From contig JANQIO010000020.1 of the NCBI GenBank assembly GCA_028282105.1, positions 1 through 44,884 of the forward strand: a stretch of DNA of 44,884 bases, in the 5' to 3' direction. Positions 9,666-15,918 of this stretch are shown piece after piece. The notes under the pieces are model-generated. The model ran no database searches, had not been told where the DNA came from, and saw nothing but the letters and a program-made list of their open reading frames with translations. Both the position numbers and the translations under genes were made by a program. This DNA comes from Halieaceae bacterium. Lineage in GTDB: Bacteria; Pseudomonadota; Gammaproteobacteria; Pseudomonadales; Halieaceae. Within the stretch, counting starts at the first letter, position 1, and the number at the start of each line of letters is the position of its first letter.

Positions 9666-9821
9666 GTGGAAAATACCTCAGAAAAAGTGTGGCCTACTGG
9701 CCTGACTATTCGTGAGTCAGAAGAGGTCCATAAGTACATCATTGACGGCACGCGCGTGTTTTTTGTGATCTCACTGATCGCGCACGCTCTCGTCTATTCA
9801 TTGAGCCCCTGGCTCGGTTAA
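9666..9821 (+). CDS. pucB: LH2 light-harvesting complex beta subunit
   Basis: This 51-residue antenna polypeptide spans the inner membrane once and binds bacteriochlorophyll a and carotenoid in the LH2 ring. [15 protein letters not shown] is diagnostic of LH2 beta chains (compare ELHKYVIDGTRVF in Rhodopseudomonas/Rhodoblastus). His40 in [14 protein letters not shown] is the axial ligand of the B850-type pigment. His22 and Arg30 correspond to His12 and Arg20 of the R. acidophilus beta chain, Arg20 being a B800 contact. The start is GTG, 8 bases after GGAGG (9653-9657). A nearby ATG at 9658 is out of frame. pucA begins 15 bases downstream. Confidence 0.95.
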   Translation: MENTSEKVWPTGLTIRESEEVHKYIIDGTRVFFVISLIAHALVYSLSPWLG

Positions 9822-9836
9822 GCGAAGGAGACTGCT

Positions 9837-9980
9837 ATGAATAACGGCAAAATCTGGTGCATCGTCAATCCCACTATCGGCATTCCGCTGTTTCTGGGTG
9901 GTGTAGCACTTATTTCTTTCACCGTACATTTCGCCATTCTTGAGAACACCACCTGGTTCCCCGCCTTCTTTGGCGGCTGA
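9837..9980 (+). CDS. pucA: LH2 light-harvesting complex alpha subunit, Phe44-Phe45 type
   Basis: This 47-residue alpha polypeptide of LH2 opens with [17 protein letters not shown], which aligns with the R. acidophilus LH2 alpha N-terminus, where the modified Met1 ligates B800. His31 in [12 protein letters not shown] is the B850 ligand. The C-terminus reads WFPAFFGG, so positions 44 and 45 are both Phe, where B850 complexes have Tyr-Trp or Tyr-Tyr. Those residues hydrogen-bond to the B850 acetyl groups, and their loss gives blue-shifted antennae (B800-820 type). The C-terminal extension after this point is almost absent. AAGGAG lies 6 bases before the ATG. Confidence 0.95.
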   Translation: MNNGKIWCIVNPTIGIPLFLGGVALISFTVHFAILENTTWFPAFFGG

Positions 9981-10019
9981 TCCAGGCGGGCAAGATACCG
10001 CGAAAAGGGATAGTTCTTC

Positions 10020-10039
10020 GGGGCGGCAGCCGCCGCCCC
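10020..10039 (+). terminator. Intercistronic hairpin between pucA and pucC
   Basis: GGGGCGG (10020-10026) and CCGCCCC (10033-10039) form a 7-bp G+C stem with a 6-base loop, 39 bases after the pucA stop. There is no T-run. In other purple bacteria a hairpin after pucBA stabilises the abundant antenna mRNA or attenuates read-through into pucC. The same role is inferred here. Confidence 0.55.
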
Positions 10040-10074
10040 AAGGCTATTCTTCCTAATTCTGCGGCGAGGTGGGT

Positions 10075-11511
10075 ATGAGCCGGCTGCGACTCAAACTACT
10101 GCATACGTGGGCAACGCTGAGCCCGCGCTTTCTCCCCTTTGCTGATATTGTCACCCCGGACCTGCCGCTGAGCAGGCTGTTCCGGCTGTCCCTGTTCCAG
10201 GTGTCTGTGGGTATGGCGCTGGTGCTGTTGGTGGGCACGCTCAACCGGGTGATGATTGTTGAACTCAATGTGTCCGCCGCCCTGGTGGGCCTCATGCTGG
10301 CCATGCCGCTGGTGTTTGCGCCTTTGCGCGCCCTGATCGGCTTCCGTTCGGATCATCACCAGAGCGCACTGGGCTGGCGTCGTGTACCGTTTATCTGGAA
10401 GGGGTCCCTGGCCCAATTCTCCGGCTTTGCGCTGATGCCTTTCGCGCTACTGGTGCTGGCCAAACAGGGCGAGTCGGGCAATATCGCGCCCTGGGTAGGG
10501 CAGTTCACCGCCGCCGTGTCTTTCCTGCTGGTCGGGGCAGGGGTGCACACCGTGCAGACCGCCGGTCTGGCGCTTGCCACCGACCTCACGCCGTCTGAAT
10601 CACACCCGCGGGTGGTGGGCCTGATGTACGTTTCCCTGCTGCTGGGCATGATTGTCAGCGCGCTGCTGTTCGGCGCCCTGCTGGTGGACTTCAGCCCGGG
10701 CCGCCTGGTGCGAGTGATCCAGTCAGCGGCAATTGCCACCATGGTGCTGAACGTGGTGGCCGTCTGGAAACAGGAGCCACGCCGCCCCGAGCGCGGTGTG
10801 CTGGCGCCGCGACCGGACCCGTCGTTCCGCGACGCCTGGGCCAAGTTCTGCGAGGGCGAGCACACAATCCGCCGGCTGGCGATTGTCGGCCTCGGTACCA
10901 TGGCGTTTGGTATGGCGGATATTCTGCTGGAACCCTTCGGCGGCCATGTGCTCAATCTCACGGTGAGCGCCACCACCTTGCTGACGGCGCTGTTTGCCGC
11001 CGGCGGCTTACTGGGCTTTGGCCTGGCCTCCAAGGTGATCGCTGCGGGCGCCGAATCCTACGTTATCGCCCGCCGCGGCGCGCTGATTGGTGTGCCTGCC
11101 TTCCTGCTGGTCATCGCCGCCGCGCCGCTACAGCAACCGCTGTTGTTTGTGATCGGCAATTTCCTGATTGGATTCGGCGGCGCCCTGTTCGGGCACGGCA
11201 CTTTGACCGCTACCATGAATCTGGCGCCGCGCGCGCAGGTCGGGCTGGCCCTGGGCGCCTGGGGCGCAGTGCAGGCCACGGCGGCCGGTGTCGGCATGGG
11301 GCTCAGCGGTGCCATTCGCGATATCGTCAATGCCGTGGAAGCGGCGGTCAGCCCGCTGGCAGCCGGTTCTGCAAGCGCTACGGGGTATCTTGCGGTCTAC
11401 GGCATCGAGGTGGGTCTGCTGCTGGTTACCATACTGGTGACCGCCCCGTTGGTACGCCAGGCGCTGGTCGAGCGTCGGCCTGAACCCACTGCCCCGGAAG
11501 CCGTGGCCTAG
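10075..11511 (+). CDS. pucC: PucC-type LH2 assembly factor (MFS/BCH2 family)
   Basis: This 478-residue, 12-helix membrane protein of the PucC/LhaA branch of the major facilitator superfamily is needed for LH2 assembly, probably by delivering pigment or shaping the nascent ring. The family pattern is clear in LPLSRLFRLSLFQVSVGMA, LNRVMIVEL, FAPLRALIGFRSDHH and GWRRVPFIWKGSL. A position directly behind pucBA favours PucC over its LH1 homologue LhaA. The ATG at 10075 follows GAGG by 5 bases; an in-frame GTG at 10069 is a poorer choice. The deformylase gene begins only 4 bases after the stop. Confidence 0.93.
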   Translation: MSRLRLKLLHTWATLSPRFLPFADIVTPDLPLSRLFRLSLFQVSVGMALVLLVGTLNRVMIVELNVSAALVGLMLAMPLVFAPLRALIGFRSDHHQSALGWRRVPFIWKGSLAQFSGFALMPFALLVLAKQGESGNIAPWVGQFTAAVSFLLVGAGVHTVQTAGLALATDLTPSESHPRVVGLMYVSLLLGMIVSALLFGALLVDFSPGRLVRVIQSAAIATMVLNVVAVWKQEPRRPERGVLAPRPDPSFRDAWAKFCEGEHTIRRLAIVGLGTMAFGMADILLEPFGGHVLNLTVSATTLLTALFAAGGLLGFGLASKVIAAGAESYVIARRGALIGVPAFLLVIAAAPLQQPLLFVIGNFLIGFGGALFGHGTLTATMNLAPRAQVGLALGAWGAVQATAAGVGMGLSGAIRDIVNAVEAAVSPLAAGSASATGYLAVYGIEVGLLLVTILVTAPLVRQALVERRPEPTAPEAVA

Positions 11512-11515
11512 GCCG

Positions 11516-12028
11516 GTGGCGGTGCTCGACATTATTGAATACCCCGACGAGGTCCTGAGGCAGGTCTCGCGGCCAGTCAAGGTGTTCGACAGCGCCCTTG
11601 AGGGCCTGGTTGAGGACCTGTTCGAAACGCTGGAATACAGCGCCGCCATCGGCCTGTCAGCGCCACAGGCCGGCGTCCTCGAGCAGGTGCTGGTGGTGCA
11701 CGTGCCCGGCGACGACTACGGACCCCAGGTGTACATCAATCCAGAGATTCTCAGCACCGCCCGGCTCGGCATCGTCGAGGAAAGTTGCCTTTCGGTGCCG
11801 GGCATCGTCGGCAATGTCATGCGTCCCACCCAGGTGCATGTGCGGGCGCGGGATGTCAGCGGCCAACTCTTCGAGCGCGCCCTGGATGGCATGCACGCGG
11901 TAGCCCTGCAGCACGAGATGGATCATCTCGACGGCGTGCTGTTTGTCGACAAGCTGTCCTGGTTCCGCAAACTGCGCCTCAAGTGGGCGGCGAGTCGCGC
12001 CGCTCGCGAGGCAGTGGCGGCCGGTTAG
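11516..12028 (+). CDS. def: Peptide deformylase paralogue linked to puc operon
   Basis: This 170-residue metalloenzyme removes the formyl group from N-terminal Met of nascent proteins. All three deformylase motifs are present: IGLSAPQ (45-51), ESCLS (89-93, Cys91 as metal ligand) and HEMDH (133-137, two His ligands and catalytic Glu134). Two conserved glycines are changed: the first Gly of GxGLAAxQ is Ala44, and the Gly of EGCLS is Ser90. The start is GTG, 4 bases after pucC with no promoter between, so it is probably in the puc transcript. The housekeeping def usually sits beside fmt, which is absent here, so this is probably a second copy. Confidence 0.88.
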   Translation: MAVLDIIEYPDEVLRQVSRPVKVFDSALEGLVEDLFETLEYSAAIGLSAPQAGVLEQVLVVHVPGDDYGPQVYINPEILSTARLGIVEESCLSVPGIVGNVMRPTQVHVRARDVSGQLFERALDGMHAVALQHEMDHLDGVLFVDKLSWFRKLRLKWAASRAAREAVAAG

Positions 12029-12039
12029 CAGACCGCCGG

Positions 12040-12495
12040 CTAGCCCGGCACCTGTTCGCTGCGAAACCGGGCCAGCACATCCAATAGCTTCTTGGCCTCG
12101 CTGTTGGTCAACTTATCGCCGAAGGCGCTTTTCAGCGCTGTCGCGTACACCGGCCACATCTCAGCCTGCACCTGACGCCCCAGCGGACTGATTTCAATGA
12201 TCTGGCCGCGGCCGTCATCAGGATCCTTGCTGCGCGCAATCAGTCCTGCTCGCTCCATGCGATTCAGCAATCTCGACAGACCATACTGGGGCAGCAGAAT
12301 GCGGTTCTCCAGGTCCATGGGCCTGAGTCCCGGGTTCTCGGCGTTGCGCAGTTCCAGCAGCACGTCGTACCAGGTGAGCGGCGGATAGCCCGCATCTTTC
12401 AGGGCTTTCTCGATAAGTGTCAGCAAGGTTTTCTGTGAGCGTATCAGCTCGATCCAGGCTGAGATTTTTTTGTCGGGTATATGCGGTGCGTCCAT
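12040..12495 (-). CDS. MarR family transcriptional regulator
   Basis: This 151-residue protein has the MarR winged-helix layout: an N-terminal dimerisation helix (WIELIRSQKTLLTLIEKAL), LTWYDVLLELRN, a recognition region LPQYGLSRLLNRMERAGLI and the wing DPDDGRGQIIEISPLG. Such proteins usually bind palindromes as dimers and are released by small ligands. Its gene is divergent from the lipoprotein gene and convergent with def, 11 bases apart. The start ATG lies only 6 bases from a TATAAA -10 element, and there is no ribosome binding site, so the mRNA is probably leaderless. The ligand is unknown. Confidence 0.9.
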   Translation of the reverse strand: MDAPHIPDKKISAWIELIRSQKTLLTLIEKALKDAGYPPLTWYDVLLELRNAENPGLRPMDLENRILLPQYGLSRLLNRMERAGLIARSKDPDDGRGQIIEISPLGRQVQAEMWPVYATALKSAFGDKLTNSEAKKLLDVLARFRSEQVPG

Positions 12496-12501
12496 TACAG
12501 A

Positions 12502-12530
12502 TTTATATGCGATTGCATTTATCTTGACAA
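12502..12530 (-). promoter_or_regulatory. Promoter of the marR-type gene, apparently leaderless
   Basis: On the minus strand TTGTCA (12530-12525) is followed after exactly 17 bases by TATAAA (12507-12502). The start codon begins 6 bases later, at 12495, about where transcription should start. The -35 coincides with that of the opposing promoter. Confidence 0.65.
12504..12521. promoter_or_regulatory. Second, imperfect operator over the leftward promoter
   Basis: TATATGC (12504-12510) and GCATTTA (12515-12521) form an inverted repeat with one mismatch and a 4-base spacer. The ATGC-N4-GCAT core is the same as in the palindrome at 12548. It overlaps the -10 and spacer of the regulator's own promoter, which implies autoregulation. 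Confidence 0.5.
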
Positions 12531-12553
12531 GCTGGTCGGCTCAAGGCTATACA
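12524..12553 (+). promoter_or_regulatory. Promoter of the lipoprotein gene
   Basis: TTGACA (12524-12529) and TATACA (12548-12553) are 18 bases apart and read toward the lipoprotein gene at 12675. The -10 lies inside a perfect inverted repeat. The resulting leader would be about 115 bases. Confidence 0.65.
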
Positions 12554-12569
12554 TGCACATGCATGTATA
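12548..12569. promoter_or_regulatory. Palindromic operator over the rightward -10
   Basis: TATACATGC (12548-12556) and GCATGTATA (12561-12569) are perfect inverted repeats separated by ACAT. The 22-bp size suits a MarR dimer. It covers the -10 of the rightward promoter, so binding should repress the lipoprotein gene. Confidence 0.65.
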
Positions 12570-12674
12570 TTTACTGGATAACAGTCAATTCGGCACTTTG
12601 CCGGCCGCGTGTACGTGCCGTCCCGTTCTCGGGGTGACGCCTGGCGAACTGCCCAACAGAGGAGAGATGAAGAG

Positions 12675-13037
12675 ATGAGTAGGGAAACACCGTGCGCAGC
12701 AAATACAGCTGCGCCTGAGCTGGCGAGAGCCCTTGTGAGGCTGGCCTTTGCCACCCTGACCGCCCTGGCGGTTGCCGCCTGCGCTGGCACCTCGAACCAG
12801 CAGTCCGCGGCAGCGCAGGCAGCCCCGGTAGTGGCGGCTGATGGCGCCCCCGTCGCCGAACAGGTGGCGGCGCCGTTGGACCCTATTAAGTGTGAGAAAA
12901 TGACGCCCACAGGCACTCGTATCTCCTACAAGGTCTGCAAGAAGCAGAGCGAGTGGGACGCCATTCGCCGCGGCAGCCAGCAGATGGGCGAGGAGGTGCA
13001 GCGCCGCGCCACACACAACAACGACACGCGCGGTTAA
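12675..13037 (+). CDS. Small lipoprotein with paired-Cys C-terminal motif
   Basis: This 120-residue exported protein has a hydrophobic segment at 16-36 that ends in a lipobox-like AVAAC, with Cys36 the likely lipidated residue. An Ala/Gln/Pro-rich linker runs to about residue 70. The C-terminal part contains CEKMTPTGTRISYKVC followed by a Trp-containing helix (SEWDAIRRGSQQMGEEVQ). I recall this Cys-x5-TG-[ST]-R...Cys pattern from many small uncharacterised proteobacterial exported proteins. The function is unknown. It is controlled by the divergent MarR-type promoter region, and its last 25 codons are duplicated in degraded form about 250 bases downstream. Confidence 0.75.
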   Translation: MSRETPCAANTAAPELARALVRLAFATLTALAVAACAGTSNQQSAAAQAAPVVAADGAPVAEQVAAPLDPIKCEKMTPTGTRISYKVCKKQSEWDAIRRGSQQMGEEVQRRATHNNDTRG

Positions 13038-13233
13038 GCTCAGTCGTCTTTACCTGGTCCAGCCCTGGAGCTAACGCGGCAGGCTGGCATGCCCTGCGCC
13101 GAGCGACTATCTTGATGGAGGAGGCCGGCGGCTGATTGCAGCCGTGCCTCAGCGATTTGAGTTGTCCTCGGGGGAGTGTCGCCTTGTTGTTGAGGTTGCT
13201 GAAAGTTGGGCTGATGCTGGCCTGCGTCGCTGT

Positions 13234-13314
13234 GCTGCCATTCGCCAGGGCAGCCAGCAGATGGGTGAGGAAGTTCAACCCCGCGCCGCTCACAACAGCG
13301 GTGTGGGCAACTGA
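13234..13314 (+). pseudogene. Remnant copy of the lipoprotein C-terminus
   Basis: Translation in this frame gives AAIRQGSQQMGEEVQPRAAH and then a stop. This is nearly the same as AIRRGSQQMGEEVQRRATH at the end of the lipoprotein encoded just upstream, and the DNA matches base for base over most of this stretch. No start codon, lipobox or cysteine pair precedes it in frame. A signal-like hydrophobic stretch (LLRLLKVGLMLACVAVLP) lies just upstream in another frame, consistent with a frameshifted tandem duplicate. The rest of the 13038-13516 gap has no convincing gene. Confidence 0.65.
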
Positions 13315-13352
13315 GCGCAGTTCGCGGCTCTGATGTTTGTGCGGTGGTTTCC

Positions 13353-13383
13353 GGCCTGTGGCGCGCTTGCGCGCGGTCAGGCC
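13353..13383 (+). terminator. GC-rich hairpin, possible terminator
   Basis: GGCCTG (13353-13358) pairs with CAGGCC (13378-13383). Inside it GCGCGC (13361-13366) pairs with GCGCGC (13369-13374) around a TT loop. No T-run follows. It could end transcripts from the lipoprotein region. Confidence 0.35.
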
Positions 13384-13516
13384 CGCCTGCAAATCTGCAC
13401 CACGCTCTGCGGTGTCTGTGGAGCGCTCCCGGCATTCATTCTTACTAAAGCGCATGATGTCGCAGGCCTGCCTGCGACAGCGCTGTCTGTGTCTTTCTAA
13501 TAGCTCGGAGAGGGCG

Positions 13517-13735
13517 ATGGATATTCTCGAGATCAAGGAAAAGTACCAACTGAGCCGGGAGGAGGCCGCTGCTCACCTGCGCAAGCTGGCCGACTCCCTG
13601 GCCCGGCATAATGAGCTGGAGTTCACCCGGCACGGTAAGACTGTCCGGATAGACGTGGCGAATCAGGTGGAGCTGGAAATCGAGTTGGAGCTTGAATCCG
13701 ACCAATCCAAGCTCGAAGTGGAGATCAGCTGGTGA
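13517..13735 (+). CDS. Amphi-Trp domain protein
   Basis: This 72-residue protein matches the amphi-Trp domain family: MDILEIKEKYQLSREEAAAH at the start, a middle EFTRHGKTVRIDV strand pair and an acidic beta-rich end finishing in ISW, with the terminal Trp that gives the family its name. The molecular function of the family is not established to my knowledge. GGAGAGGG precedes the ATG closely. Its stop overlaps the start of the crotonase gene (GTGA), so the two proteins are made in a coupled way and may work together. Confidence 0.85.
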   Translation: MDILEIKEKYQLSREEAAAHLRKLADSLARHNELEFTRHGKTVRIDVANQVELEIELELESDQSKLEVEISW

Positions 13736-14505
13736 GCAAAGTATTGGTTGAACACCGGGAGCGGGTCACCACGGTTACCATCAATCGGCCGGAGCTGCGC
13801 AATGCGGTAGACGCGGAAACTGCGGCTCTGCTGGCCGACGCGTTTCGCGACTTCGACGCCGACCCGGATGCCGATGTCGCGGTGCTGACCGGCGCCGGTG
13901 GCTATTTTTGCGCCGGGGCCGACCTCAAAGCTGTCTCCAGCGGGGCCGGCAGCAACCGCATGTCAGCGGATGGTGATGGACCGATGGGCCCGAGCCGAAT
14001 GCTGCTGTCAAAGCCGGTGGTCGCCGCAGTTTCCGGCCCGGCCGTGGCCGGCGGCCTGGAACTGGCCCTGTGGTGTGACCTGCGGGTGGCGGACACCACA
14101 GCGGTATTCGGCGTGTACTGTCGCCGCTGGGGCGTGCCGCTGATTGACGGCGGCACCGTGCGATTGCCACGCTTGATTGGTCACAGCCAGGCCCTGGACA
14201 TGATCCTGACCGGGCGCGCCGTGGATGGCACCGAGGCGCTGCAAATGGGCCTGGCGAACCGCCTGGTGAACCAGGGTGAGGCCCTCGCCGCGGCGCAGAC
14301 CCTGGCCGCTGAAATCGCCGCCTTTCCGCAAGTCTGTATGCGCAGCGACCGCATGAGCTCCTACCAACAGTGGGGTATGGACCAGGCCGATGCCCTCGCG
14401 GTTGAATTTGAGGGTGGTGTGGCCGTGGTACGCTCGGGAGAGACGGTGGCCGGAGCCACGCGTTTCGCCGAAGGCGCCGGGCGTCACGGCAGTTTCGAAG
14501 ACTGA
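13732..14505 (+). CDS. Crotonase-fold enoyl-CoA hydratase-like protein
   Basis: This 257-residue crotonase superfamily protein has the oxyanion-hole segments FCAGADLKAV (near 62-70) and AVAGGLELAL (near 104-113). The first catalytic glutamate of classical enoyl-CoA hydratase (rat Glu144) is conserved as Glu110. The second (Glu164, exactly 20 residues on) is Cys130, in FGVYCRRWGVPLIDGG. It may therefore not be a simple hydratase; isomerase, hydrolase or other acyl-CoA chemistry is possible. The start GTG overlaps the amphi-Trp stop. The malonyl-CoA decarboxylase gene follows after a tandem repeat, hinting at a shared acyl-CoA context. Confidence 0.85.
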   Translation: MSKVLVEHRERVTTVTINRPELRNAVDAETAALLADAFRDFDADPDADVAVLTGAGGYFCAGADLKAVSSGAGSNRMSADGDGPMGPSRMLLSKPVVAAVSGPAVAGGLELALWCDLRVADTTAVFGVYCRRWGVPLIDGGTVRLPRLIGHSQALDMILTGRAVDGTEALQMGLANRLVNQGEALAAAQTLAAEIAAFPQVCMRSDRMSSYQQWGMDQADALAVEFEGGVAVVRSGETVAGATRFAEGAGRHGSFED

Positions 14506-14514
14506 ACGGCGCCT

Positions 14515-14566
14515 GTGGCGCAGGCGAGTGGCGCAGGCGAGTGGCGCAGGTGAGTGGCGCAGGTGA
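14515..14566 (+). repeat. Four tandem 13-bp repeats
   Basis: The unit GTGGCGCAGGYGA occurs four times head to tail (14515-14527, 14528-14540, 14541-14553, 14554-14566). The first two have C and the last two have T at the variable base. The array begins 10 bases after the crotonase stop. Confidence 0.95.
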
Positions 14567-14618
14567 AGAGCAAGGAGTTCGCCAGAGGGTATGAGAGTCA
14601 AGTGTTGAGAATGTTGCT

Positions 14619-15908
14619 GTGAATGCCTTAAGCAAAGCCCTGACATCAGTGGTAGAAGTTGGGCGGGAGATCCTGGCCCGCCGCATGGCGGCCCCGGACC
14701 CGGAGCTGGGCGGCGCTGCTGCCCTTACCGAGCTGTGTCGGGAGCTGATCCAGCACCGCGGTGAAGCCTCGGGCCTGGCCCTGGCTGCCGAGGTGGCGCG
14801 CCGCTACGAGCTGCTCGATTCTGACCAGCGGCCGCAGTTCTTTGACAGCCTGCTGAGCGAGTTCGGGGTCGATAATCAACAGATTCTCGCCACGGCGGAG
14901 GCCTATCGAGAGTCCCCCGACTACGAGCACCTTGCGGCGCTGAACAGGGCGGTGGAAGCGCCGCGCCTGAAGCTGTTCCGGCGCATCAACATGGCGGATG
15001 GTGGCACCGCCACGCTGGTCGCCATGCGCGGTCACCTGCGCGAGGCGATGGACGGCATGCCCGAACTGCGGGCGGTGGATTCCGATCTCAAACACCTGTT
15101 CGTATCCTGGTTCAACAAGGGCTTCCTGGAGATGCGCCGCATTAGCTGGGACACCCCAGCCAGCGTGCTGGAAAAGATCATCGCCTACGAGGCGGTGCAC
15201 GCCATCAACGGCTGGGATGACCTGCGCCGCCGGCTGGACTCCGATCGCGCCTGTTTCGCTTTCTTCCATCCGGCCATGCCCACGGACCCGCTGGTATTCG
15301 TCGAGGTCGCTTTCACCGAGGAAGTACCAGGCGCTATTGCGCCCTTGCTGGCCAGCACGGATTCGAACCCGGTGGGGGCTGCCGATACCGTGGTGTTCTA
15401 TTCCATCAGCAACTGCCATGCCGGCCTGGCCGGTGTGTCCTTTGGCAATTTCCTGATCAAGCAGGTGGTCGAGGAAGTGCTGGCGGAGCGCCCTGGTGTT
15501 AATACCTTTGTGACCTTGTCACCGATTCCCGGCTTCAGCCAGTGGCTGGCGAAGGCCAACCTCAGCGAGTTGGTGGACGAATCCCTGCAGGAGGCCGTGC
15601 GCGAGCCGGTCGGCAAGGTGGTGTCGGCGGAGGTACGCGATGCCTTGCTGAAACTCTGTGCCCACTACCTGCTGTGCGAAAAAAGCGGTCGCCTGGCGCG
15701 CGACCCGGTGGCGCGTTTCCATCTCGGTAACGGCGCCCGCCTGCACCGCCTGCACTGGGCCGCCGACCTGTCTGAGAAGGGCAAGCGGCAGTCGGCTGGC
15801 ATGATGGTGAACTATCTTTACGACCTGGATCGCATCGAGATCAATCACGAGGAGTACTTCGACCAGGGTATTATCGCGGCTTCAAAAAGCATCAGCCGCC
15901 TGCTCTGA
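14619..15908 (+). CDS. Malonyl-CoA decarboxylase
   Basis: This 429-residue enzyme converts malonyl-CoA to acetyl-CoA and CO2. The N-terminal helical domain (about 1-150) and the GNAT-like catalytic C-terminal domain are both complete. Recognisable blocks are LKHLFVSWFNKGFLEMRRI, FFHPAMPTDPLVFVEVAF, the SISNCHAGLAGVSFGNFLIK region and TLSPIPGFSQWL. The length matches bacterial MCD. The start is GTG with only a weak ribosome binding site upstream; the ATG 8 bases earlier is out of frame and soon stops. The role here, malonyl-CoA disposal or tuning of fatty acid synthesis, is inferred. Confidence 0.92.
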   Translation: MNALSKALTSVVEVGREILARRMAAPDPELGGAAALTELCRELIQHRGEASGLALAAEVARRYELLDSDQRPQFFDSLLSEFGVDNQQILATAEAYRESPDYEHLAALNRAVEAPRLKLFRRINMADGGTATLVAMRGHLREAMDGMPELRAVDSDLKHLFVSWFNKGFLEMRRISWDTPASVLEKIIAYEAVHAINGWDDLRRRLDSDRACFAFFHPAMPTDPLVFVEVAFTEEVPGAIAPLLASTDSNPVGAADTVVFYSISNCHAGLAGVSFGNFLIKQVVEEVLAERPGVNTFVTLSPIPGFSQWLAKANLSELVDESLQEAVREPVGKVVSAEVRDALLKLCAHYLLCEKSGRLARDPVARFHLGNGARLHRLHWAADLSEKGKRQSAGMMVNYLYDLDRIEINHEEYFDQGIIAASKSISRLL

Positions 15909-15918
15909 TGGCCGCAGC

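Noticed and set aside
13136-13333. A 65-codon open frame with a signal-peptide-like start
   Set aside because: It would start at TTG without a ribosome binding site and runs through the decayed lipoprotein copy in a different frame. It is better explained as part of the pseudogene.
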